Below are positions 45,426 through 56,364 of a stretch of DNA of 64,000 nucleotides, in pieces. Below the pieces are notes generated by a model that saw nothing but the letters and a program-made list of their open reading frames with translations, did not search any database and was not told the DNA's origin. Source of the DNA: Cadophora sp. MPI-SDFR-AT-0126 (lineage: Eukaryota; Ascomycota; Leotiomycetes; Helotiales; Ploettnerulaceae); contig JAGMVK010000003.1 in NCBI GenBank assembly GCA_020747065.1, forward strand, positions 2,728,001 to 2,792,000, read 5' to 3'. Each line of letters opens with the position of its first letter. The stretch's first letter is position 1. The position numbers were made by a program, and so were the translations under genes.

Positions 45426-47631
45426 TTGAAATTTACCGAGATGTCTTCATACACGTATCTCCAGCAACATCCTCCAATGCCTCGGACTCATGATCGAGAT
45501 AACGTCTCTCTCCTCTCGCAATCTAGAGCTTCAAGTCCAACAGTTCTTGCAAGACATGGGATATCATTCAGCAAAAGCCATTTCGAGCCTTCCACTACCG
45601 AGAACTTGAAGGAATCCCAAATGTCCGGCTGGCCAGACCAACCACAGACTCTACGGAAGTCAACATCAGAGATATGTCTCAATGTAGCGATCGAGATATT
45701 TCTTGTCTTGATTTCATTGCCGCTACTGGCGCTCGCAATCGCAGTTACGTATTACAAGGATAGGAAAGTGGTAGATTCAGAATGGAATCTTTTCAAACAG
45801 ATCATAAATTCCGTAGGTCAACAACCCTCTTCCTCTCTAAATTTCTCTCAGTATACTTCACCATTCCAACCTTTCCAGTTTCCACTCCGAAAATCAGACT
45901 GACTCAATTCCATAGATAGGAACAGCCTTCCCCTATATCTTCGGCCTCATCGTCGGCCGCTCCATCAAACTCTTCGCCTCCTACCGCTTGTCCCACGGCG
46001 TAACCCTCCTCCACCTGGAGCAAATAACCAATAGCTCCACCTTCGGTTCGACCCTGAACACGCACATCCTCCTGCACCCTTTCAACTACATCACAATCTC
46101 TCTCTTTACACTTTGGATCTTTTCGCCAATCGGCAGTCGTGTGTCTCTCGGACTCATCGAGCCAAAGTTTACTCCCGTGATATCGAACACCACCGTCCGG
46201 TATCTGGACACTACACAAGCAACGAAGTTCTACTCCGAGCAGCCGGAAGATCTAGTGGAGATTATTGCGGGTCCGATTAATGCTCTTTATGCAAGCAGTT
46301 TGATGGGTCCCGAGACGGCGAAGATGTCAAGTATGGACCAATGGGGAAATATCAAAATCCCGTATCTTGATCGTTTGAGTAGGAATTTAACGGCTAATTC
46401 AACGGGCTGGGTATCCCTATCCGATTTGGACCTAGGAGAGATAAATTATTCTTCTCTACTTGGGATTCCTGTCTCGAAGCCTCTAAGCCCAGGCCAGGGT
46501 AAAAGTGCGGATGTGGCAAATAAAACATGGACTATGAGCACAACCTACCTCTCCTTGTCCTGCGATACCATGGCCCGCGGGTCTTTAGTTCCACTTAATA
46601 CACCAATCTCCAACAACGAAAATAAGAACATAACCTGGCACTCCCGCAGCACCAATCCCAGCCAACTCTTCTCATTCGCAGTAGACGGCTTCATCTCCCC
46701 CAACACCTCCCTCGAATCCTCACACAGCATCTCCTCCTTCCTCTCCGCAACCAACGCATCCTCAATCCCGCACACTCTGCTCTTCCAATCCCCGATTTGG
46801 ACAGACGATCTCTCTCTCAATGCTACAGCAAATTTGACATTCGCTTCCGCATACTGCCGCCTTTCCCAGCAGTACGTTGATGTCGAAGTCCATTGCACTG
46901 GTTCTGGTGCTGGTACAGGAACTGGGAATCAAAACTGTGGCGTAACAGCTATGCGAGAAGCTTTAACCCCCCATGCACCCTCAGAATTTACCGTCCTCGG
47001 CTTCTCCTTCGCGTTCAGCATGCTCTCGTATCTCCTACCTCTCTCTACAGGAGAAAGCGTAACAGGTGGCGTGCTGCCTCAATCAACAGCCACGGAACTC
47101 TTCCTATCAGGGACGGAAGCGACATTATCGCATCTGACGAAAGCTGACCTATCGCTTTTGACTCAATCAGAAATGGAAATTAGGTTGGGACAGGTGCTGA
47201 ATACGTATTACACTGCTTCTCTAGCACCGTACGGCGTGACTGGAAATCTGACCGCTGGAAACTCACTGGAGATTGAGAGTCCTGGCGAGTTGACCGTATG
47301 GGAGAATAGGTATTCGGTCAACAAGAAATGGTTGGCGCTGTATTTCATATCTTGCGCTGTGTTGCTAGCTGCTGTGGTATGTGGGATCGTCCTGAAAGCT
47401 GTTGTCGTGGCACCGGACATATTAGGATGGGTGTCGAGCTTAACGAGGGATAACCCGCATGTAGGCGCTCCTGGTGGCGGAACAGCGATGTCTGGGTGGA
47501 AAAGGACGAAGCTGTTGGGTGGTATGAGAGTTAGGATTGGTGATGTTGGAGATAAGGGAGGTGTGGGGTATATTGCTGTTGCCGCGGAGGAGGATGCGAG
47601 GGAATTGGAAAAAGAGAGGTTGTATTCGTAG
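45426..47631 (+). CDS. multi-pass membrane protein with large glycosylated lumenal domain, function unknown
   Basis: Two exons, 45426..45812 and 45916..47631, give 700 aa (695 if the ATG at 45441 is used). A Ser-rich cytosolic-like N-terminus precedes three membrane segments (LNVAIEIFLVLISLPLLALA; FPYIFGLIVGRSIKLFA; FNYITISLFTLWIFSPIGS). A region of about 370 residues with many N-x-S/T sequons follows (SNTTVRYL, SRNLTANSTGW, LSLNATANLTF), then a further segment near residue 600 (WLALYFISCAVLLAAVV) and a short cytosolic tail. This layout, short N-terminal helices, long extracytoplasmic loop, C-terminal helix, recurs in uncharacterised ascomycete proteins. No enzymatic motif is seen. Confidence 0.75.
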
Positions 47632-47811
47632 ATTTGAAAGTAAAAACACGAAAGCAGATGTGACAGGAAAATTGTTTCAGTTGCTTTCGCATTGTGAACT
47701 ATAGCAGATATCCTTTCTGCATGTTGTACAACATATGGCATTTGTCGTGTTGCTGCCTTACTCGTCGAGTCAAATAAATGGACATCTTATCATCAAGCTC
47801 TCTCGTCACAT
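47632..47811. other. short gap between convergent genes
   Basis: Contains only 3' flanks. Confidence 0.5.
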
Positions 47812-49591
47812 CTAAATATTGCCCACCTGTGATAACCCAGGCGCAACATCCATGACCTTGTCAAGTATCCTCATACCGCCCGCATCATCCCATGCAATTC
47901 TACCTTCCATAGCAGCTTTCATGAGTTCCTTACTTGCGACTTCTTTCTCACCCGTGAACGGATCCCACTCGAAGCCTTCTTTCAACCACATCCATCTCAA
48001 GTAAGCACGTAGCTCTTTATCTTCTGGTACGACGCGCATCCATTCGGGTTGGAAGCCCTCTTCGGTACCCTCACCGTTGTATCCATCAGCGACACCACGA
48101 AGGACATCTCTACAAAATATTCGCCACGAATCGATAGCATAAGGACCTTGTGTCATGTGTCCGATTTCCCATGCAGCGCGCTCGTCAGAATCGGGTATGA
48201 TCTCTCCTTTCTTGATGTCACGGCCAGACTCTGCTTCTGGGTATCCACGGACGGGGGTACCGCTTGTCTCTCATAGGTGGGTCTTCGAGCCAGATTTTTG
48301 CGTACATCTGGTAAGTTGACGCGCGTTGATTTTGGAGACCAAGGTGCCGGATTACAGGCACGATGTCCTGTTTCTTCGCGGCAACGAGTGCTTCCGGCGT
48401 GGGATACTTCTCTATCAATTCGTAAAATACCGGGATAGCGTGCTTGCCGTGTGTCCGGATGAGAAATGTAACCGCGATGAGCAGGCGGAAGGGATCATGA
48501 GCGAGTTTCTCTTGGATCAAACCGAAAAGCGGAGCAGAGAGAGGAGGGAATGGTATACATGATACAATACTTCCTGGGACACGTTTCTTTGCAGATCCTT
48601 GGGAAAGTTGTACTGTCTCCTCGTCTTTGACAGGCGTATCTTGTTGAGAATACTCGGCGACAAATTGTGCTGCTGCGTCCTTCTTGCCTTGCCATACCTT
48701 TGCAGGGGTAACTGGCGGACTGAAATAAGGCGATTTTGCTGGAGCTCTCTTCGCCTTGGCTCTGGCCTTTGTAGGAATGGCAACGTCAACACCTGACTTG
48801 GGCTTTGGGAGTATTGCTTCTTCAACCTTGAGTAGAGAAGGGTTGTTCTTTCGTGCAAATCTGCCTTTGGAATCTCTCTTAACGTCACTATCTTTCTTCT
48901 CCTGGATAGAGGCAATACTGGATGAATTTGGCTCCGGTGGCGTTACTAATTCCTGGACTGATGATATCCTCAGGTCTACAGCAGAAGTATTAGGCGTTGA
49001 TCTCAGCGCACTGAAATCGATACGTTGAGGAGGTGGAACAGGCGTATCCTTCTTGCTGCTAGAAACTAGCAAATTCCTTGAGCCTCCTAGCGATGCTGGA
49101 GTGGAAGCAGACCGCTTTCGAGTCTGGACTGTGTCCAAAAGAGCAGGCCATTTTGCAAATCTTCCATGCGCATCCCTGACGACAGTACTTGTCTTGCGGG
49201 CTGATGGAGGTTCTGACTTTGCTTTCCGCTTCGAAGGCTTGACAGCATCTCTAAATGCAGCTCGAGCCTTTGCTGAGTCTCCTGGTGATGCCATAAATGC
49301 TCTCCTAGTGATCCTCTCACACTGGACTTTTGTATTTCGACCCGAGACAGCATCCAAGAACGCTGCTCGCACCTTTGCGGCATCCCTTGGTGAGGCACTA
49401 GATGCTCTCCTGGTAATTTTCGGCCGCACTTCAATATTATCGAATTCATCACCGCTGTGATCCCAGTCCAAAGCTCCGTATTCAGTCATACTCCAATGAG
49501 AACATTGAGAAGCAGTGTCATCCAATACTTTATCATTGGTTCTTGCAATTCCCGGAGGTGAAACAGCCGAAAGTCGGTTTTTGGCTGGCAT
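47812..49591 (-). pseudogene. MBD4-like HhH-GPD DNA glycosylase, apparently frameshifted
   Basis: From ATG 49591 the frame runs to a stop at 48218, but the family homology passes, near 48253-48257, into the -1 frame that continues to 47812; the uninterrupted product would be about 590 aa. The shift sits in a run of five C (minus strand). Before it lie a basic disordered region with duplicated motifs and the start of the glycosylase fold (PLSAPLFGLIQEKLAHDPF, RLLIAVTFLIRTHGKHAIP, IRHLGLQNQRA, IWLEDPP). After it come SDERAAWEIGHM, then YAIDSWRIFCRD, whose Asp corresponds to the catalytic Asp of MBD4, and the family end LRAYLRWMWLKEGFEWDP. MBD4-type enzymes excise T or U from G mismatches, relevant to deaminated methylcytosine. 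No intron of plausible length repairs the frame. It may be a sequencing indel or true loss. Confidence 0.75.
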
Positions 49592-49710
49592 GTGAATGAC
49601 AACTTGCGGTTCATGTTTTGGTGCTGCAATAGGCGAAACACACTTATTCCCTATATCTACAATACAACAGTTTTCCAGGAGCGTATCATCACTCGTAGAG
49701 TCCTGGCCTC

Positions 49711-52084
49711 CTACGAGTGACTGGAGTTTGACGCCTCCTTCGAAGTTTGCGCATCAATTTCTGTGCTACCACTGGATCGCTTTCTCGACTTGTCCCGCTT
49801 GTGTTTCTTCTTTTCGGAATTCGTGTCCGGGAGCTCAAGCAATGGCTCTATTGTGGGCACTTGGACGCTAGTCTTGTGCATATCTAGTAGCTTGTTGATG
49901 GACTTTCGCTTGCGATCTCGGGATTTCTTCTTTCGTGGCTCTGATTCTTCGAGAGAAGGGGCTTCGGTGTGTGCAAACTCACCCTCGACTTCAACCTCCG
50001 CGTGAGGCTGCTTCTTTCTCTTTCGAGACTTCTCCTTTGCGGAAGCCGGCTCAATGGCAGCTCGCTCAATAAATAATTGAGGTACATTGGCATTATTAGC
50101 ATCGCCAAGGACTCCATTGGCATCGAATGTCCTGACTGGTCGAACAAGAAATTTCTCATCGTGGGTCTTCTTGTTGGCTTTGCCGTCATCCGAAGAGGTT
50201 TTGCTGACTTTTGGAGGAGTAGTAACATCCTTGGATTTCTTTTTCGTTGTAGGGAGTTTCTCAATACCAGGCTTGAGTACACTTGCCTTTTCAACTTCTC
50301 TGATTGCTTCTTGATCAGCCTGCATAATCCTACTGCGGACTCGCTTCTTCTTGCCAGACTGCTCAGTCGTTCCAGGAGTGTCGGTAGCAGAAGTCACTTG
50401 CTTTGATTCCTCTGACCGTCCAAGATTTTGCGCAGCTCTCTCCTCAGTAGCCTTCAAAGAATCAACGGTCTCAACCTCGGAAAGACGATTCTTGTTTCTC
50501 TTCTTCTTGCGCTTCTTCTTCTCTTCCTTGTCAACTGGGTTCGAAGGCGCAAGATTCCTATTATCAAGACTCTTCTGATTAACAAAAGCGTCCTTAGCTT
50601 CATTAGGCTCTTCCATAGGTGCATCTTCGGTCGTAGCCTGAGGAGGCACAGTGTCCTTCCGTTCCGGTGGAGAGTCTTTCTCGAGCTTTGCGGAATCTGG
50701 AACATTTGGTTTAGCAAAGTAAGAGGATGTTGTCGGGCCTTGCTTCGCTCGCTTCTTCTTCTCTTTCTTTTTGTCGTTCTTGATACGCTTCGCAGACTTC
50801 AGTTCGGACTTGGGTGTCGGTACTGTAGTAGGTACAGCAACCTGATTAATTTTCGTCTTTCTCTGCTTCCCGGACGTTTTGCCTCGTCGGATCGACTGGC
50901 TGCTCACCCTCCTTGACCCTCTTGGCCGAATTCACAGGATCAGGCACTGAGCTTGTTGCTTCAACCGCTGATGGATCCTCTACCTCGAGCTTTTGCTTTT
51001 TCTTTTCTCGTCGCCTCTGTGGCTTAGGATCTGCTTGCTCGGCATTGGTGTGATCAACAGCGGCAGACTTTTCAGGTACAGCAGGCTTGCTATCCACCGC
51101 TGGAGCAGTCTCCTTCACAATCTTGCGCTTCTTCTCCCTGCGTCTTTGCCTCTTCGCCTTCGGTTCTCTAACTTCAACTTCCTTGCTACCATCAGTGATA
51201 TCCAAGAGAGCAGGTTCAGCAATGACCTCAACCTGCTCTTGTCGTTTTCTCTTCTTCTGCCCACTGCCAATAGCTTCCGTGACCGTTTCGATAGTCTCTA
51301 GCACCTTGTCAAAGATTTGTTCGATGTGACCAGCCTGAGCAACTGCGATGCCCTTCGACGCTTTCCAAGCTCCCATAGCGCGCATAACTTCCACCTTTGC
51401 CAAGTTGACACCTAGACCTGCGGCTTTGGCGAACTCGAACACATCGTTCTCGAACTCCAATGCCACCTCTTCATCGAGCGTTGAGTGGGTCCAAAATGGG
51501 TGTTCGTTGGCAAAGTCCTGGACACTGGTCTTGGTTTGGAGGAGATCGTGGGCGGTTCTTGGAGAATTCGTGATGGTCGAGAGAAGGGAATTGTTAATTA
51601 ACAATTCATCGCTTTCCTGCGTGTCCTCGTCTTCTTCGCAGTCGGAATTCGAACGTTCAGGTCGTGCCTGGCTAGAAGGCGGCGCGTCGTGCTCCTGTTC
51701 TCAAATTGTCACCATTTGATTATCTTGTTTGCAATCATGACTCCTGTATCTCTTCGATATATCTTCCAAGATCGCAATGCAACGTACCGTATATTGACTC
51801 GCCAACTGACTCTCTGTAACCTGTGTTGAGCTCGGAATCTCCAATCTCCTTCCCATCTTCCCAATACCCTCAACCCCTCCATTGTGTCCACTCAATCCTT
51901 CGTCCTCATTCGCAGATTCTCCATCGCTACTCCTACCATCATTGCTACTATCCCTGTCGCCCCATACTCTCGTCGGGTCCTTCATATCGAGCAGACTCTG
52001 TTGTCTCTCCGACAAACTTTGCGCCGGGTTTTGCGCTTCCCATTCAGCAAAGGAGGAAATGTCGGAGTCGGGGGAGTTTGACAT
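49711..52084 (-). CDS. Lys/Glu-rich nuclear-type hypothetical protein
   Basis: Three exons, complement(49711..50822, 50908..51694, 51788..52084), give 731 aa; an ATG at 52093 would add three residues. The N-terminus is acidic and Ser-rich (SNSPDSDISSFAEWE). A short ordered segment (ELLINNSLLSTITNS, HPFWTHSTLDEEVALEFEN, GVNLAKVEVMRAMGAWKASKG) looks helical. The remaining 500 residues are low complexity with many basic clusters (KKRKRQEQ, KRQRRREKKRKIV, KKKRKKKRNKN), in the style of nucleolar or RNA-associated proteins. The intron at 50823-50907 was inferred from a strong gtgagc donor and ctacag acceptor; it removes what would otherwise be a frame change. The ordered segment suggests a conserved fungal family, but I do not recognise it. 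Confidence 0.65.
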
Positions 52085-52523
52085 GAAATTCAATGGCTAT
52101 CCTTAGTCGCATTCGGGGGGAAGGGAGATCGAAAGGCGGAGGAGAAGTTCCAAAGGAGGGTAGTGTTTTGCGAGAGAGGGGAAGGTGAGCTCGAGATACT
52201 TTTTTAGCCGAGGACTTTTTCTTGCTATCGAACTTTATCGTGAGCGGGTCCAACATACGCCCATTGGTGAATTCAAGAGCGGAATTTTAGATCTTGGATC
52301 TTTTTTCTGGACGGACATGGTCACAGGAAAGTTATTGAGAGGTTGTTTTGATTCAGTATTGGCACATGCGCATCTAAGACTTTCTACCGCAGGCTCCCAA
52401 ACTGAAGCATGCAGAACCACCCCCGCTCCTCTCTCCATCACTTTATACAGTAAGCACACTAGTAGAACATTTCTTTCCCTCAACTTGCCCCAGACACACA
52501 AAGGAAACCTTCCCCAATTGTAT
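52085..52523. other. intergenic: promoter of the Lys-rich gene and 3' flank of CYT1
   Basis: No gene seen. Confidence 0.45.
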
Positions 52524-53764
52524 TTAGTGACGGCCGCCCATCTTTGGTGGGTCGTAGGCAATCTTCCTCGTCTTGATTGTGACCCACTTGTATCTCTTGA
52601 CCCAGACGCTCAATGCAAACAGAACCGAAGAGATAGCCAAGACCTTCAAACCCATCTTCTTTCTCTGATCCATCTCTGGCTCTGCGGCCCAGTTCAAGAA
52701 CTCCGTGACATCCTTTGCCATTTGTGATGTTGTAGCTGGGGTTCCGTCCTCGTATTCGACGAGCTCGTTGTAAAGAACTCGAGCCATGGCAATACCAGTT
52801 CCGGGGAAGTAAGGGTTGAAGTTGAGTCCATCTGGAACCTTCACTCCTGCAGGAGGCTCTTCGGGGTATCCGGTCAACAAGCTGAAAATGTAATCACATC
52901 CACCGTGGCGGGCCTTGACCATCAAGCTCAAATCCGGAGGAAGAGCACCATTGTTCGCAGCACGGGCAGCTTCATCGTTCTTGTAAGGGCTTGGGAGGTA
53001 ATCGGAGAGCTTTCCAGGACGCTTTGGGATCTCACCCTCATCGTTGGGCTCATCGTCGTACTCATTCTGCTCTGCCATTGCCTTGGCCTCATCGACTGTG
53101 TGGGTAACTCCGACCAGAGATCTGTATGGAATTCGGCTGAGGGAGTGGCAGGACGAGCAGACTTCTTGGTAGACTTGGAAACCACGACGGAGGCTAGAAA
53201 TTGTCAATTGAATTGCCTCCGGACAGAAGGAATTCCTTACGCTTGATGGTCGAATGTTTTGGTCCATTTGCTATGTACCCATGGGTATTTTGTGGGATGA
53301 AGACTATTCTCAGTGTCAGTAAACCTTTCTGGCCATGTCTCCTATACTGAAGACGTGCGTTGACGAGCTAGCCAGCTCTCCAAAATCCTCCACCATCCTC
53401 CATCCAATTCTATCCCAGAAAAAAGCTTACCCTTCTTCAGCCGGTGTCATGGCATGCAGCTCTGTGCCGTATAGATGATAATACCAAGCGACCGATCCAG
53501 CAGCAACAGCAGTAGCAACTGATCCAGCCACATTCAGGCGAAAAGGGGAGTCGGCTGTTGAGCTAGAGGAAGAGGCAGCACGCTGTAATATCTATTGTCA
53601 GCATTCAATTCCATCATATCGTCCCTTTCCCCACCCCGGACTGTCCATTGAGCTCTTCTTTCGTTCCTCGGGATGATGTGTTGTCCTACCTTCGATGTGT
53701 GAATCGCGCCATTCCGAACAGCGCCGACCGCGCGCGTCGAGCGCAAGGTTGATCTAGCCAACAT
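52524..53764 (-). CDS. CYT1: cytochrome c1, heme protein of complex III
   Basis: Four exons, complement(52524..53193, 53241..53303, 53431..53582, 53690..53764), give 319 aa (a cag/tag choice at exon 2 could add three residues). It carries electrons from the Rieske protein to cytochrome c in the mitochondrial inner membrane. There is a bipartite presequence: basic start MLARSTLRSTRAVGAVRNGA, then a hydrophobic sorting segment VAGSVATAVAAGSVAWYY. The heme site is VCSSCHSLSRIPYRSL, the acidic loop DDEPNDEGE is typical, and the axial Met lies in GTGIAMARVLYNE. A C-terminal anchor (GLKVLAISSVLFALSVWV) and YKWVTIKTRKIAYDPPK end the protein. The ATG at 53764 gives the cleanest presequence. Confidence 0.97.
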
Positions 53765-54539
53765 CCTGAGTGCGATATGCCTCAGCTGGAGATCACTTCG
53801 CAGGAGATGTAGCAACTCAATTGGGTGGTGGGAGTCGAGATTGAGGTTGGTGGAGGCGACGGCAAGAGTCGTTCGAATTTGTTCCGGGTGGATTGATGGA
53901 GCTAGCTGCTTAGATATGACGGCTTGGGATTGGTTGAGATGGCAATGAACTAATCCTTACACGTGACTCTAATTCTTGCCGTGCGATTGGCCCGTTTATT
54001 CCCGAGGCAGTTTCGTTCTCTTCCTTCTCCTTCTCTCGATGCTTAATGGCATCTGCTGGCTCCAACTTTCATCTTCTTTCACAAATCAATTCAACATTAA
54101 CCGCCGCATTTTTGTTGTCCTTCATCCTTCGTCGCCAATCAAGTGATGGTCATGACGAGTGACAGCTTTGCATTGCGACACCCATAACTATGTCACACAT
54201 TCGTTCTACTACTTGTCGTCTCAAACAACTGGTTTCTCGCCCTTCTTTTCTATTCGAACTTTTCATCTCCGTCCAAGATCAACGACATCTCACGTCCTGT
54301 AGTATCTCCCTTCGTTGAAGCTGGCAGCAATATAACTCTGCCGCGAACGAAGACTAAAGTTTGCCCCTTTAAGTAGTGCTTGAATAGGACAAGACGCACT
54401 TTATAATCGTCCCACGCATGAGTCAAACTCTGGACTCCTATTTGGAAATTCTTAGAGTCAAGAAGTCATGAAATTGATTTGCACAAGTCGTAGGGAAAGT
54501 CAAAATAACTCCCTTGGCCAGATCTTCAGCTTCACCCAT
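53765..54539. other. CYT1 promoter and 3' flank of cupin gene
   Basis: No gene seen. It holds two CCAAT boxes on the minus strand and one on plus (54135-54139). Confidence 0.5.
53929..53990 (-). promoter_or_regulatory. two CCAAT boxes upstream of CYT1
   Basis: On the minus strand, CCAAT at 53933-53929 and 53990-53986 lie about 165 and 222 bp before the start codon. In yeast CYT1 is a known HAP-complex target, so the same control is plausible here. Binding is not shown by sequence alone. Confidence 0.45.
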
Positions 54540-55421
54540 TTACTCCTCTTTCCTCTCTCCTACCTTCTTCAACGCAGGCGTATACTCCATCCATGTCCCT
54601 TTGATCCCAAACAACGCTCCAATTATTACTGGCCCCCACAATACAACATGACAAAACACCCACTCCAGCATCCTCCCCAAGCTCAGTCTCTCTAAACACC
54701 ATCCAACCACAGGAACGTTACTCGCCTGGAACAATACAGGCCAATTATCCAGCTTCGCGAACAGCACCCACAACTGCAGCGTCAAATACCAATTCGCGTG
54801 TTTATGTTCGATTGCATGGGCGATTATCCCACTCAGATTCCGGAAGAAGATCTCTTTTTGGCCGTCGGTGGGAAAAGTCCATTCGCGGACGGTCAGATCT
54901 TGCTTCAGTAGCAATTCCAATTGCGAGTTCTGGGTCTGGATGTCGCAGCCAGAAGCAGCACTAGACGATAATCCAAAATCGAGACCAAGCTCTCCGGCTC
55001 GAGAAGCACGTTGCCATTCATGTTTTGCGTACCGAGGGACTGTTACTACGCCATCACCAGCAGTGTAAATGCGTGTTACGTCGTTGAGAGTGATAAGTGC
55101 GGCGCCCGAGAGAACTTGGAGGTACTCTATGTGGGTTTCATGCCTAGACTTTTGTCAGTAGGTATGTTCTATTCTATGTTGTGACTGGATAGCTCGCTTG
55201 ATTTATCTTGACAATGATAGCTGGCTTTGGGGCGTCATAAGGAAGCAACGAGAAGAAGAGGTAGAGACTTACCAATGCAGTCCAGAAGTCCACGTTGAAC
55301 CTACAGGGAGCGTAATCGTCGTATACGGTGAAGAGTAAGGTGGTGACGGAACTTCGTATGTCACGCTTGAAGGACCTTGACGACTAAATGTATGAAGGTG
55401 GGTTGTAGATGTGCGGGGCAT
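54540..55421 (-). CDS. cupin-domain (RmlC-like) protein
   Basis: Two exons, complement(54540..55143, 55273..55421), give 250 aa. The cupin shows as GLHWHETHIEYLQVLSGAAL (metal-binding HxH with downstream Glu, cupin motif 1), then DGVVTVPRYAKHEWQRA (motif 2 with His), so a metal site is likely. An intron splits the Trp of LHWHE. The C-terminal half is helical and partly hydrophobic (HANWYLTLQLWVLFAKLD, LEWVFCHVVLWGPVIIGALFG) and may touch a membrane. Small fungal cupins act as isomerases, dioxygenases or sensors; nothing here fixes which. Confidence 0.75.
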
Positions 55422-56364
55422 TTTGGTCGTCCTAGTAACTGTCCGATTGTGGTTGTACTACCAAATTGGAAAGTCGAGTATGAAGATAGGAGATATGTGA
55501 AATCAGAAGTAGGGCCTTATATAACCATTTCAAATGACAGTTGGAAGAGTGGTTGATAATCAATACTACCAGCAGCTGAAAAGAAAACGCGCATCCCCTC
55601 AACTCTCAGGCACCCTCGCTTAGAAAATGCGCCTCCTTTCCCATTCGCTAATCATGTCAATAGGCTGGCATCCTATTTTCAGCTATTCTCGAATCCCAAC
55701 CCCGCATTCGACAGGTGTACAATGTGAATCTACCAAGAGATGCACAAATTACCTGCACAGCGAGGTTCGTCTCTTTCAATCGACTGGTTTTGAGAGAGCC
55801 GAGTTTCTTCCTTTTCACGTGATTTCGACACGTGAGCTATTCTATCTTTCGTACACTACCTCTAGCTTCCTAGAACGTGCAGTGGTCTGTCGCCCTTTTT
55901 CTAAGGAGTAAATGAAAATGAGACATAAGGAACTAGAAGCTAGTACTACTTTTACCAAGTACCTATAACCTAAATTTGTAGTTGCCGTAATTCTACATTA
56001 AGTCAAGTACTTCGTCAAAACCGCGCCGGACACTAACCAGCCGGTCGATATCCAAATATGAACAGCCATATTATTACAAAGTCCCCACGCATTTTTGAAA
56101 GATAAATCCTTAAGATAAAGGAATCACTCACTTACATATTCCCTTCCAAAGTATCCTTCCTTTTTCAGTATTCTCTCTGAAAACGGGATTATATACTTTC
56201 ATACTGATGTATACACAGAAGATCCACTCACACTTACTTCTACAATTCAGTATCAGATATCGCACCAAGCACCCTAAATCAAACGCCATAGAACCCATAA
56301 ATTTTACATCATACGGAAGTACAAGGAGAAGAGAAGATCCTCACACAACAAAAATCCGATCAAA
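55422..56364. other. divergent promoter of cupin and Fic genes
   Basis: No supported gene. Two CACGTG boxes lie 13 bp apart (55816-55821 and 55829-55834). The region before 56365 is A/C-rich leader-like. Confidence 0.45.

Noticed and set aside
49711..50907. A separate 398-codon gene distinct from the frame at 50846-51604
   Set aside because: A strong gtgagc donor at 50907 and a ctacag acceptor at 50823 join both in frame, so one gene is the better model.
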